A stretch of 64,000 nucleotides of DNA. Source: Phycicoccus sp. CSK15P-2 (lineage in GTDB: Bacteria; Actinomycetota; Actinomycetes; Actinomycetales; Dermatophilaceae). Both the position numbers and the translations under genes were made by a program. Below are positions 1 to 7,288 of the stretch, piece after piece. The stretch spans positions 51,187 through 115,186 of the forward strand of contig NZ_JAFDVE010000013.1 of assembly GCF_016888005.1 (NCBI RefSeq), in the 5' to 3' direction. Numbering within the stretch: position 1 is the first letter of the stretch; every line of letters starts with the position of its first letter. Below the pieces are notes generated by a model, which had not been told where the DNA came from, did no database searches, and worked only from the letters and a program-made list of their open reading frames with translations.

Positions 1-1948
1 TGCCGCGTCCGGCACTCGACGAACGACCACGGCCACCGTCCCGACGGCCGGACCGGGGTGCGCCTCGGCGCTGTCCCCGCCCGCCAGCGCGGCCCCGGCG
101 CGGGTCGCCCTCGACGACAGGCTTCCACACCTCGTCCGGGACCGGGACCCCGCTCGGGGCCCGGCCACCCAGGGCCCGGACCGCGGCGTCGCCGGGAACG
201 ACGGACGTGGTCTGCGCCTCGGCGCCGGCACCCTCGATGATCCGGGTCGTCATCCGACGCTGGTGCGGGAGTGCGAGCATGACGACGACGCCCTGCTCGC
301 CGGCCCGCGCGGTGCGCCCGGCCCGATGGAGGTAGTCCTTGTGGTCCTTCGGAGGGTCGACCTGGACGACGAGGCCGATGTCGTCGACGTGGATGCCGCG
401 CGCCGCGACGTCCGTCGCGACGAGCACCGGCACCCGGCCGTCCCGGAACGCCCCGAGGACGCGGTTACGCACGTTCTGCGACAGTCCGCCGTGCAGCGCC
501 GCCGCGAGGACGCCGCGCTCGCGCAACTCCCGGGCGATCCGGTCGGTGCCGAGCTGGGTGCGGGCGAAGACCACGGTGCGTCCCTCGCGGCCGGCGAGCT
601 CGGCGGTGAGCGCCTTCTTGTCGTGCGGCGCGACGAGGAGCACGTGGTGGCTCATCGTCGACACCGTGGCCTGGGCCTCGTCGGTGGAGTGCGTCACCGG
701 GTCGACGAGGTAGCGCTCGACGAGGGTGTCGACGCCACGGTCGAGCGTCGCCGAGAAGAGCAGCCGCTGGCCGCCCTCGGGGACCGCGTCGAGGATCCGG
801 GTCACCTCGGGGACGAAGCCCATGTCGGCCATGTGGTCCGCCTCGTCGAGGACGGCGACCTCCACGTCCCCCAGCTCGACGGCGCCGCGCTCCATGAGGT
901 CGACGAGGCGCCCCGGCGTGGCGACGAGCAGGTGGACGCCGCGCTCGAGCGCCTTGATCTGGCCCTCGTAGGACAGCCCACCGGCGACCAGCCGGTGCCG
1001 CAGCCCGGTGACGTGCACGAACGGCTCCAGGGCGTCGCTCACCTGCATCGCGAGCTCACGCGTCGGGACGAGGACGAGCGCGCGGGGACGGCGGGGGGCC
1101 GGACGAGCGCCGTCGGCGAGCCGGGCGACGGTCGGCAGGCCGAACGCCAGCGTCTTGCCCGAGCCGGTCCGGGCCCGGCCGAGCACGTCCCGCCCCGCGA
1201 GTGCGTCGGCGACGGTGGCCCGCTGGATGGGGAACGGGTCGGTGATGCCGTCGCGGGCCAGCCGCTCGACGAGGCGCTCGGGCAGCCCGAGTGCGGCGAA
1301 CCCGTTGTCGGCGGTGACCTCTCGCGGCCCACCCGCCGCGGTGGAGCGGTAGGTGGTCCAGGTGTCGGCCTCGGCACGCTCGGCCTCGGCCTCCTCGAAG
1401 CTCATCGGCCGCTCGTCGTCCCACCCGCGGTCGGCGTGGCGCCCCTCGTGCCGGTCGCGGCGTGCGGGGTCGGCGACGCGAGGGCCGCGGTCGCGGACCG
1501 GCCGCTCGCCGCGCTCTCGACGCGGGCGTCCGTCGTGCGGCCGCTGCGTGTGCCGGGGACGCTCGCCGTCGCGCCGGCGGTCCTCGCGACGGTCGGAGCG
1601 CTCGCGGCGCTCCGGACGCTCAACTCGCGGGCGGTCGTCCCCACGCCGCCCGTCCCAGGTGCGGTCGTCGCGGCGGCGGTCGTCCGGGCGCCGGTCTCCC
1701 CAGGTGCGGTCGTCCGACCGGCGCTCGTCGCGCCGCCGGTCCTCCCGGCCCGGCGCGCCGCCGCGGCGGGGGTCCTCGCGGTCCCAGCGGGCGGAGCGCT
1801 CGGCGCGGGGGCGCTTGGGTCGCTCGGTGTCGGTCGGGCGGCTGCTCGTCGGGCCCTGGCCGCGGTGCGGCTTCTTCGCGGCCTTGCGGGCCTCCGCCTT
1901 GCGGGCAGCGGTCCAGCGGGCCTTCGGCCCGGGTGCCTTCTTCGGCAT
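1..1948 (-). CDS. DEAD-box ATP-dependent RNA helicase, C-terminal end cut by the window
   Basis: The minus-strand frame opens at ATG 1948 and stays open to the window edge, giving 649 visible residues. Residues 1 to about 170 are a basic, Arg/Asp-rich low-complexity tail. The helicase core has a Q motif (FPIQ), Walker A ARTGSGKT (259-266), PTREL, TPGR, DEAD (368-371), SAT, ATDVAARG and HRAGRTARAG (541-550). All motifs are intact, so it should be an active RhlE/CshA-like enzyme that unwinds RNA during ribosome assembly or RNA decay. The visible C terminus turns Arg/Gly/Ser-rich, as in RNA-binding tails, so little seems missing. The subfamily is not certain. Confidence 0.93.
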   Translation of the reverse strand, partial: MPKKAPGPKARWTAARKAEARKAAKKPHRGQGPTSSRPTDTERPKRPRAERSARWDREDPRRGGAPGREDRRRDERRSDDRTWGDRRPDDRRRDDRTWDGRRGDDRPRVERPERRERSDRREDRRRDGERPRHTQRPHDGRPRRERGERPVRDRGPRVADPARRDRHEGRHADRGWDDERPMSFEEAEAERAEADTWTTYRSTAAGGPREVTADNGFAALGLPERLVERLARDGITDPFPIQRATVADALAGRDVLGRARTGSGKTLAFGLPTVARLADGARPAPRRPRALVLVPTRELAMQVSDALEPFVHVTGLRHRLVAGGLSYEGQIKALERGVHLLVATPGRLVDLMERGAVELGDVEVAVLDEADHMADMGFVPEVTRILDAVPEGGQRLLFSATLDRGVDTLVERYLVDPVTHSTDEAQATVSTMSHHVLLVAPHDKKALTAELAGREGRTVVFARTQLGTDRIARELRERGVLAAALHGGLSQNVRNRVLGAFRDGRVPVLVATDVAARGIHVDDIGLVVQVDPPKDHKDYLHRAGRTARAGEQGVVVMLALPHQRRMTTRIIEGAGAEAQTTSVVPGDAAVRALGGRAPSGVPVPDEVWKPVVEGDPRRGRAGGRGQRRGAPRSGRRDGGRGRSSSAGRG

Positions 1949-2173
1949 GGGTGGTCTCACCTGTGTTCCGTCGTCGGGTGTCGTGTGGACAGACACGTCG
2001 TCGGCCGGTGGCGAAACAGCGAGTACAACGGGTCTCCGGACCGTCTGTGGTCCTGGGCGGCCGGTTCGACCGAGGCGATGTCACCGACGAGCACCGGGTG
2101 GATGGCAGTGGAACCACGCTCTGTGGTCGAGGGGACGCGGCCAGGCGTCCGCACCTCGGTGCGACCGCCCATC
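1949..2173. other. Intergenic region upstream of the helicase gene
   Basis: About 225 bp between the VanZ-like gene and the helicase start, both on the minus strand. It should carry the helicase promoter and 5' UTR. I see no confident -35/-10 pair, RNA gene or strong hairpin in it. Confidence 0.4.
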
Positions 2174-2554
2174 CTACCAGCGCGTGGAGCCGCTCCCGAC
2201 CACTCGGCGGCGCTCGACGGCGCGGGCGAGCAGCACCCCGATGCCGACCCCCACGAGGTCGGCGACGGCGTCCCAGAGGTCGCCGGAGCGGTCCGGAAGC
2301 AGCGTCCCCTGCACGACCTCGCTGACCACCGCGTGCGCGGCGAGCGCCGGAACCACGCCGCGGACCGGCAGCCGCGCGAGCAGCGCGAGCACGGTCGGCA
2401 CGAGGAACACCGTGAGGTGCACGACCTTGTCGGCACCGGCGAACGGCGCCTGTCCCGGGCCTTCCGGTGCGTAGAGGACGACGACCTGCACGACGAGCGC
2501 GAGGACGAGGCCGGCCAGCAGCACGGTCCGGACGCGCGCGCCGGGTCCGGTCAC
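2174..2554 (-). CDS. VanZ-like family membrane protein
   Basis: A 126-residue protein with about four hydrophobic segments. It carries the VanZ-type signatures DKVVH after the first membrane span and SEVVQG...GDLWDAVADLVG near the end. It starts at GTG 2554, which overlaps the malic enzyme stop by four bases (GTGA), so the two are probably translationally coupled. The family is named for a teicoplanin-resistance accessory protein, but most chromosomal members have no assigned function and nothing nearby points to glycopeptide resistance. Confidence 0.85.
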   Translation of the reverse strand: MTGPGARVRTVLLAGLVLALVVQVVVLYAPEGPGQAPFAGADKVVHLTVFLVPTVLALLARLPVRGVVPALAAHAVVSEVVQGTLLPDRSGDLWDAVADLVGVGIGVLLARAVERRRVVGSGSTRW

Positions 2555-3999
2555 GGCGTCTGCAGGGCGTTCGTCGCCGCCTGCGCCGCGGCCTGCGGGG
2601 GCTCGCCCTGGACGGTCCGCCGCACCGCATCGGCGACGACCGTCGTGACGTCCGGGTGGAAGACGCTCGGGATGATGTACGTCGCGTTGCGCTCCTCGTC
2701 CGTGACGACGTCGGCGAGCGCGCCGGCCGCGGCGAGCAGGACGTCCGTCGTCACGAGTCGGCTCGCGGCGTCGATGAGCCCGCGGAACACCCCGGGGAAG
2801 ACGAGGACGTTGTTGATCTGGTTGGCGAAGTCCGAACGGCCGGTCGCGACGACCGCTGCGTGCCGGGCGGCGACCTCGGGGTCGATCTCGGGGACCGGGT
2901 TCGCCATCGCGAAGACGACGGCACCCGGTGCCATCGAGGCGACGTCGTCCTCGGTGAGGACGTTCGGCGCGGAGACGCCGAGGAAGACGTCCGCGCCGCG
3001 CACGGCCTCGCTCAGCGAGCCCCGGACGTCGTCGGGGTTGGTGTGCTCGGCGATCCACGCGTGGTTCGGGTGGTCGCCGGACAGGACGTCGGCCCGCTGC
3101 CGGTGGACGACGCCGTGGACGTCTGCGACGACCACGTGCCGGGCGCCGGCCTGCAGGAGCAGCTTGAGGATGGCCGTGCCCGCGGCGCCGGCCCCGCTCA
3201 TGACGAGCCGGACGTCCGCGAGCTCCTTGCCGACGACCCGCAGCGCGTTGCGCAGCGCCGCGAGCGCGACGATGGCCGTCCCGTGCTGGTCGTCGTGGAA
3301 GACCGGGATGTCGAGCTCGGCGCGCAGCCGGGCCTCGACCTCGAAGCAGCGCGGTGCCGAGATGTCCTCGAGGTTGATGCCCGCGAACCCCGGCGCGATG
3401 GCCTTGACGGTGCGGATGATCTCCTCGGTGTCGGTCGTGTCGAGGCAGATCGGGAAGGCGTCGATGTCGGCGAAGCGCTTGAAGAGCGCGGCCTTGCCCT
3501 CCATGACCGGCATGGCGGCGAGCGGGCCGATGTCGCCGAGGCCGAGGACGGCGGTGCCGTCGGTGACGACGGCGACGGTGTTGCGCTTGATGGTCAGGCG
3601 CCGGGCGTCCTCGGGGTTGCGGGCGATGGCCTGGCACACCCGCGCGACCCCGGGGGTGTAGACGAGCGAGAGGTCGTCGCGGGTACGGATGGGGACCTTG
3701 GACTCGACGGTCAGCTTGCCCCCGAGGTGCATGAGGAACGTGCGGTCCGACACCTTGCCGATCTCGAGCCCCTCGACCGCGCGCATCGCCGCGACGATCT
3801 CGTCGGCGTGATCGGGGTCCCGGGTGAGCATGGTGACGTCGACGCCGAGCCGGGCGTGCCCGGAGCCCGTGACGTCGAGACCGGTGACCACTCCCCCGGT
3901 GCGCTCGATGAGTCCGGTCATCTCGCTGACGGCCGTCGGGCTGGCCGGGAGGACGAGGCGGACGGTCACGCTGTTGGCGATGGACGGTGCGGCGGGCAT
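2551..3999 (-). CDS. NAD(P)-dependent malic enzyme with N-terminal ACT domain
   Basis: A 482-residue protein. Residues about 8-85 form an ACT-like regulatory domain (VRLVLPASPTAVSEMTGLIE), followed by the malic enzyme core: SLVYTPGVA, TDGTAVLGLGDIGP, MEGKAALFK, the metal-binding FHDDQHGTA, the Rossmann GAGAAG and the late segment RSDFANQINN. It decarboxylates malate to pyruvate using NAD or NADP in the cytoplasm and so feeds the same pyruvate/C4 node as the pyruvate carboxylase at 8.5 kb. The short, bacterial MaeB-like size argues against the long animal-type form. Cofactor preference cannot be read from the sequence with confidence. Confidence 0.95.
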   Translation of the reverse strand: MPAAPSIANSVTVRLVLPASPTAVSEMTGLIERTGGVVTGLDVTGSGHARLGVDVTMLTRDPDHADEIVAAMRAVEGLEIGKVSDRTFLMHLGGKLTVESKVPIRTRDDLSLVYTPGVARVCQAIARNPEDARRLTIKRNTVAVVTDGTAVLGLGDIGPLAAMPVMEGKAALFKRFADIDAFPICLDTTDTEEIIRTVKAIAPGFAGINLEDISAPRCFEVEARLRAELDIPVFHDDQHGTAIVALAALRNALRVVGKELADVRLVMSGAGAAGTAILKLLLQAGARHVVVADVHGVVHRQRADVLSGDHPNHAWIAEHTNPDDVRGSLSEAVRGADVFLGVSAPNVLTEDDVASMAPGAVVFAMANPVPEIDPEVAARHAAVVATGRSDFANQINNVLVFPGVFRGLIDAASRLVTTDVLLAAAGALADVVTDEERNATYIIPSVFHPDVTTVVADAVRRTVQGEPPQAAAQAATNALQTP

Positions 4000-4082
4000 G
4001 GGGTCGATCTAACCGCGTACCGGCAGGTAGCCCGAACGCGGGCGTCGGGAGGGGAGGCCTCCGGAGGCCTACAGTGACGTCC

Positions 4083-4703
4083 ATGACCGATCACATCGAG
4101 GTCGTCGGGACCGGGACCGCCGTCGCCACGCCGGACGTCGTCGTCCTCGACGTCCGGGTCAGCACGGAGGCCGACGATGTCGCCGGAGCGCTCGGTGCGC
4201 TGACCGACCGGCTCGACGGCGCGATGCAGGCGGCCGCCGACCACGGCGTCGCGGCCGCGGACCGGCGGACGACCGGGATGGGCCTCGTCCCGCGCTGGCA
4301 CCCCGAGCGGCAGCGCACGGACGGATTCACGGCGTCGCAGTCGGTCCGGCTGCGGGTCCGGGACCGCGACCGGCTGGGCGACCTCGTCGCCGCGCTCGCC
4401 GGTGCGGCCGGGGACGCGCTCGGCATCGACGGCGTCACGGCCGAGGTCGCCGACCCCGGCCCGCTGCGCGAGCGGGCCCGGGCAGCGGCCTTCGCGGACG
4501 CGTGGGCACGCGCCGGGCAGTACGCCGGCCTCGCCGGCCGACACCTCGGTCCCGTCCTGCGGGTCACCGAGGAGACGGGCGAGCCGGGCGGCCACGCCCC
4601 GCAGGTACGGCTCGCCGCTGCCGAGACGGCGCCGGGGGTCGAGACGGGCTCCACCGAGATCGCCGTCGTCGCGCGCGTCCGCTTCGCCCTGGGACCGGCG
4701 TGA
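4083..4703 (+). CDS. SIMPL domain-containing protein (DUF541)
   Basis: A 206-residue protein starting IEVVGTGTAVATPDVVVLDV, the usual SIMPL opening, with the central TASQSVRLRVRD and a C-terminal STEIAVVARVRFAL strand typical of the family. It lacks the signal peptide that many Gram-negative members have, so it is probably cytoplasmic. No SD is visible, but TACAGT lies exactly 7 nt before the ATG, which suggests a leaderless mRNA. Its stop overlaps the next start by four bases. The molecular role of SIMPL proteins in actinobacteria is not established. Confidence 0.88.
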   Translation: MTDHIEVVGTGTAVATPDVVVLDVRVSTEADDVAGALGALTDRLDGAMQAAADHGVAAADRRTTGMGLVPRWHPERQRTDGFTASQSVRLRVRDRDRLGDLVAALAGAAGDALGIDGVTAEVADPGPLRERARAAAFADAWARAGQYAGLAGRHLGPVLRVTEETGEPGGHAPQVRLAAAETAPGVETGSTEIAVVARVRFALGPA

Positions 4704-5308
4704 CCTGGGTCGACGCCCTGGGGTGGTTCGGCTCGGCCCTGCTCGTGTTCAGCCTGCTCCAGGCCCGCATCCTGCGGCTGCGGGTGCTCAACACCGTGGC
4801 CTGCGCCATCCTCGTCGTCTTCAACGCGGCGCTCGCGGTGTGGCCGATGGTGGCGATGAACGTCGTGCTGGCGGTCATCAACGGCGTGTTCATCGTGCGG
4901 CTCCTGCGCGAGCGCCGCTCGGACGACGGGTACGCGGTCCTCGAGGTGGCCGAGGACGACGCCTACCTGGCCCACTTCCTGCGCGTCCACCGGCACGACA
5001 TCGCGAGGTTCTTCCCGGAGTTCGCCGCGGGGGCGGGACGGGCGGCGTACCTCGTCCAGCGCGGGGACGAGACGGCCGGCGCCATCCTCGTGCGGGACGT
5101 GGGTGGCGGCACCGCCCAGGTGGAGCTCGACTACGTCACGCCCCGCTTCCGCGACCTCGCACCCGGCGAGTTCGTGTACCGCCGCTCGGGGCTGTTCCGC
5201 ACCCGCGGCTTCGAGCGCGTCCTCACCCCGCCGGGGATGGTCGAGCCCTACTACGGCCGCCTCGGGTTCGCCCGGGACGGCGACCACTACCGGCTCGACG
5301 TAGCGTGA
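4700..5308 (+). CDS. Membrane protein with YgjV-like N terminus and acetyltransferase-like C terminus
   Basis: A 202-residue protein starting at GTG 4700, overlapping the SIMPL gene stop. Residues 1 to about 75 hold two or three membrane helices (WFGSALLVFSLLQAR; LNTVACAILVVFNAAL; MVAMNVVLAVINGVFIVRLL). The remaining ~125 residues look soluble, and the end (SGLFRTRGF...MVEPYYGRLGF) resembles the tail of GNAT acetyltransferases. The family is seen in actinobacteria but has no known substrate. The four-base overlap makes an operon with the SIMPL gene likely. The domain assignment is by eye only. Confidence 0.7.
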   Translation: MTWVDALGWFGSALLVFSLLQARILRLRVLNTVACAILVVFNAALAVWPMVAMNVVLAVINGVFIVRLLRERRSDDGYAVLEVAEDDAYLAHFLRVHRHDIARFFPEFAAGAGRAAYLVQRGDETAGAILVRDVGGGTAQVELDYVTPRFRDLAPGEFVYRRSGLFRTRGFERVLTPPGMVEPYYGRLGFARDGDHYRLDVA

Positions 5309-5480
5309 CAGGCATCTCCCCAGGCGACTGTTCGCCCAGCTGCTCGTGGCGGCCACGGGTTACGCGGGAACCGACCCGTTCAGGTCCCGGAGAAGGCGGT
5401 CGCACAGCGGCGAAATGGGCCATGGTGTAGCCGAACAGGTCGCACGGCGACGGGTGACGTCGCACGGCGCACATTTTCGC
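5309..5480. other. Intergenic region before the Phd/RelE module
   Basis: About 170 bp without a gene. It contains the motif TCGCACGGCG twice in direct orientation shortly before the antitoxin operator. I see no terminator hairpin or RNA gene. Confidence 0.3.
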
Positions 5481-5496
5481 TGAAATGTACAGTTCA
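5481..5496. promoter_or_regulatory. Probable Phd/YefM-type operator
   Basis: The 16-bp near-perfect palindrome TGAAATGTACAGTTCA has only one mismatched pair and a central TGTACA, the core recognised by YefM/Phd antitoxins. An overlapping inverted repeat ACATTT (5471-5476)/AAATGT (5483-5488) extends it upstream. It lies 25 bp before the antitoxin ATG, as expected for autoregulation by the antitoxin/toxin complex. Confidence 0.6.
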
Positions 5497-5520
5497 GCTG
5501 CCATGGCGCACCGTGGGGTC

Positions 5521-5784
5521 ATGAGTGAGATCACCGTGAGCGACGCCCGGGCTCGGCTGGCCGATGTCGTCGACTCCGCCCGCGTCGGGCACGATCCCGT
5601 CTACCTGACCCGGCGCGGCCAGCGGGTGGCTGCCGTGATCGACGCCGACGACCTGGACCGGCTGATCGCCGCCGCGGAAGACTTGGCCGACATCGAGGCC
5701 GCCGCAGCAGCCCGCGCCGAGATCCAGGACGGCGAGGCGGCGATCCCGTGGGAGCAGGTCAAGGCCGACCTCGGCCTGGCATGA
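5521..5784 (+). CDS. Type II antitoxin, Phd/YefM family
   Basis: An 87-residue protein starting MSEITVSDARARLADVVDSA, the standard Phd/YefM DNA-binding N terminus, followed by DPVYLTRRGQRVAAVI and an acidic/helical toxin-binding tail. ATG 5521 fits the family start better than the in-frame upstream start at 5485. The palindromic operator upstream supports autorepression. The gene overlaps the toxin gene by four bases (ATGA). If the partner toxin is broken, the antitoxin may now act alone as a DNA-binding remnant. Confidence 0.9.
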   Translation: MSEITVSDARARLADVVDSARVGHDPVYLTRRGQRVAAVIDADDLDRLIAAAEDLADIEAAAAARAEIQDGEAAIPWEQVKADLGLA

Positions 5785-6029
5785 CGTACCGGATCGAGGT
5801 CGCCCCCGCCGCGTTGCGTCAGCTCCGGAAGGTGGGCCCTGCCGCGCGGCGCCGCGTCCAGGCGGCCATCGAGCTGCTTGCCGACCAGCCGCGCCCGAGT
5901 GGTGCCAAGAAGCTGGTCGGTGGGGACGGGGGGTGGCGCTGCTTGTGCGATGGCCGCGACGACGACGAGTTCCTCGACAGTAGATGCGGAGACGGCGATG
6001 AGGCCGTGGGCTACTCCAAAGTGGCCTGA
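5781..6029 (+). pseudogene. RelE/ParE-family toxin with an abnormal C-terminal half
   Basis: The first ~53 residues (MTYRIEVAPAALRQLRK through KKLVGGDGGWR) match RelE/ParE toxins well. After codon 53 (about position 5940) the expected RelE core (a YRVVY-type strand, a valine-rich strand and a terminal GHR..VY segment) is absent. In its place is an unrelated acidic, Cys-containing tail of 29 residues, CLCDGRDDDEF and onward. Neither other plus-strand frame restores the family sequence cleanly, so a simple one-base frameshift is not obvious; replacement or multiple lesions are more likely. RelE activity depends on C-terminal residues, so the toxin is probably inactive. Confidence 0.65.
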
Positions 6030-6035
6030 GCGGGA

Positions 6036-6419
6036 TCATCTGATCCGAGGCTCGGTACCTGCCCTGATGCGGGCAGCGATGTCCGGGACGTCATCGAGCT
6101 CTCCCGACGCGACCTCGATGACGAGCGTGTAGGCCTCGTCGTTGGTGAGGGTGAGCCGGTACCCGTTCAGCCCCAAGAACGCGATGGTGCCCGCGAGGGC
6201 CAACCGCTTGTTGCCGTCGACCAACGCATGGTTGCGCGCCAGCGAGTGCAGCAGCGCGCCCGCCTTGTCCGCGAGCCCTTCGTAGGCGTCCGCGCCGAAG
6301 GCGGTCGCCTGCGGTCGCGCCAGCGCTGACTCCAGCAGCCCGTGGTCGCGCACCGGCACCTCGGGTCCGAGCGTCCGCTCGGCGACGTGCAGGAGTTCGG
6401 GCAGGGTCAGGTAGATCAC
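6036..6419 (-). CDS. doc: Doc-type toxin (Fic fold), death on curing
   Basis: A 127-residue protein with the Fic/Doc signature HALVDGNKR at residues 64-72, which contains the catalytic His64 and the Asp/Asn/Lys/Arg loop. Doc toxins phosphorylate elongation factor Tu and stop translation; a short stand-alone Fic domain with DGNKR fits Doc better than an AMPylating Fic. It starts at GTG 6419 and overlaps the antitoxin stop by four bases, giving the usual antitoxin-first order. All visible key residues are intact. Confidence 0.9.
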   Translation of the reverse strand: MIYLTLPELLHVAERTLGPEVPVRDHGLLESALARPQATAFGADAYEGLADKAGALLHSLARNHALVDGNKRLALAGTIAFLGLNGYRLTLTNDEAYTLVIEVASGELDDVPDIAARIRAGTEPRIR

Positions 6420-6619
6420 TGACCGAGCCGCTCCAGGGCCTCGGCGTACCGGGGCAGCTCCTCGTCGAGGACCTGGTCGAGCAGCTCGGCCCTACTGTGG
6501 CTCTCCACGTACTCGCGAACGGCCTGTCGGGCCACGTCCTGCATCGAACGGGACTCGAGCTGCGCGCGGCGACGCAACGCCTCGGACTCCTCGTCGGTCA
6601 GTCGGAGGGTCATCGCCAT
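6416..6619 (-). CDS. Ribbon-helix-helix antitoxin of the Doc module
   Basis: A 67-residue protein whose N terminus (TLRLTDEESEALRRRAQLE) and following helix (SMQDVARQAVREYVE) form a CopG/Arc-like ribbon-helix-helix DNA-binding domain. The Glu/Leu-rich tail should neutralise Doc. Two starts are possible, ATG 6619 (MAM...) and ATG 6613. Repeated operator half-sites begin 8 bp upstream of 6619, so the transcript has a very short leader and is probably autoregulated. Doc in phage P1 pairs with Phd, whereas here the partner is an RHH protein. Confidence 0.85.
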   Translation of the reverse strand: MAMTLRLTDEESEALRRRAQLESRSMQDVARQAVREYVESHSRAELLDQVLDEELPRYAEALERLGQ

Positions 6620-6626
6620 GACGAAA

Positions 6627-6665
6627 TGGTATCACCTGTGACACCAGATGTCGGCGTGGTGTCAC
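6627..6665. promoter_or_regulatory. Operator/promoter of the RHH/Doc module
   Basis: Three half-sites lie just upstream of the antitoxin start: TGGTATCAC (6627-6635), GTGACACCA (6638-6646) and TGGTGTCAC (6657-6665). The last two form a perfect 9-bp inverted repeat spaced by 10 bp, and the first two form a near-perfect one. Such clustered sites are typical of RHH antitoxin operators. The minus-strand -10 is probably inside this block (GATACC-like). Confidence 0.65.
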
Positions 6666-6869
6666 GACGCCCGGACGTGCTCGGCAGGCGGCGGTGTGGG
6701 GTCAGCGTGCCAACCAGACCTTCAGCAGTCTCACTGCCCTCACAGCCTGCCTGTGTCGCCCGTGTCAGTTTCCTGGCGTGATCGGATCGGTCTCGACGTG
6801 GCACCCTGTGTCCGTAGGGCGAAGACGCCTGACCTGGCTTATTTGTGCAGGTAAAGCATCTCTTGTGCC
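6666..6869. other. Intergenic region between the Doc operator and the tmRNA gene
   Basis: About 200 bp with lower GC than its surroundings. I find no convincing reading frame, terminator or tRNA in it. It may contain the tmRNA 3' trailer end, as the tmRNA is transcribed towards it. Confidence 0.3.
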
Positions 6870-6886
6870 TGAACAGCGTGGGAGTG
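6870..6886 (+). repeat. 17-bp inverted repeat, copy next to the tmRNA 3' end
   Basis: TGAACAGCGTGGGAGTG here is the exact reverse complement of 7272-7288 on the other side of the tmRNA gene. In the tmRNA transcript this copy lies in the 3' trailer, 6 nt past the encoded CCA, and could pair with the 5' leader. Confidence 0.9.
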
Positions 6887-6892
6887 CGCCGA

Positions 6893-7261
6893 TGGTGGAG
6901 GTGGCGGGAATCGAACCCGCGTCCACTGACACGTGACCAGGGCTTCTCCGGGTGCAGTGCGCTGAGGATTTTCTCGGCCCCGGGGCTCGCGCGCACACGT
7001 TCCCCGACAGGCCCAGCCGAGGTGGGAGTCCCGCGTCGCCCCTCGGCGCGACGACGCAGCAAGATCTCTAGATGACGCTGGTGACTAGGCCGAGATCATG
7101 CCCAGGCCAACGGACTTCGGGCTCGCTCAGGCGGCGAGGGCGAAGTCGGTGCGCTTGGAATCGGCACCTGTTGGTTTGCACGGATCGTTGTACGAGATGA
7201 CCGTGCGTCCTCGACCCGCTTCCCACTGACCAGCACGTCAATGTCGAAACCGATCACCCCC
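6893..7261 (-). ncRNA. ssrA: Transfer-messenger RNA (tmRNA)
   Basis: A one-piece tmRNA of 369 nt that rescues stalled ribosomes together with SmpB. The 5' end GGGGGUG pairs with CACCUCC before ACCA at the 3' end (one G-U pair), forming the 7-bp acceptor stem. The conserved GAUCGGUUUCGACAUUGACG follows the 5' end. The T arm is GCGGG-UUCGAUU-CCCGC. The tag reading frame at 7165-7127 starts with the resume codon GCC and encodes ADSKRTDFALAA then TGA, an actinobacterial-type degron ending in ALAA. CCA is encoded in the DNA. The smpB gene lies 7 kb away. A 17-bp inverted repeat flanks the gene. Confidence 0.96.
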
Positions 7262-7271
7262 GTGAGGGGCT

Positions 7272-7288
7272 CACTCCCACGCTGTTCA
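7272..7288 (-). repeat. 17-bp inverted repeat, copy upstream of the tmRNA 5' end
   Basis: Reverse complement of 6870-6886, ending 10 nt before the mature tmRNA 5' end. It overlaps the TGA stop (7288-7286) of the upstream lysine-rich protein gene. In a tmRNA precursor it would be the 5' leader strand of a possible processing stem. Confidence 0.9.

Noticed and set aside
263..3661. 1132-codon open frame on the plus strand
   Set aside because: It is antisense to the helicase, VanZ and malic enzyme genes, all of which show full family motifs on the minus strand. High GC produces long shadow frames.
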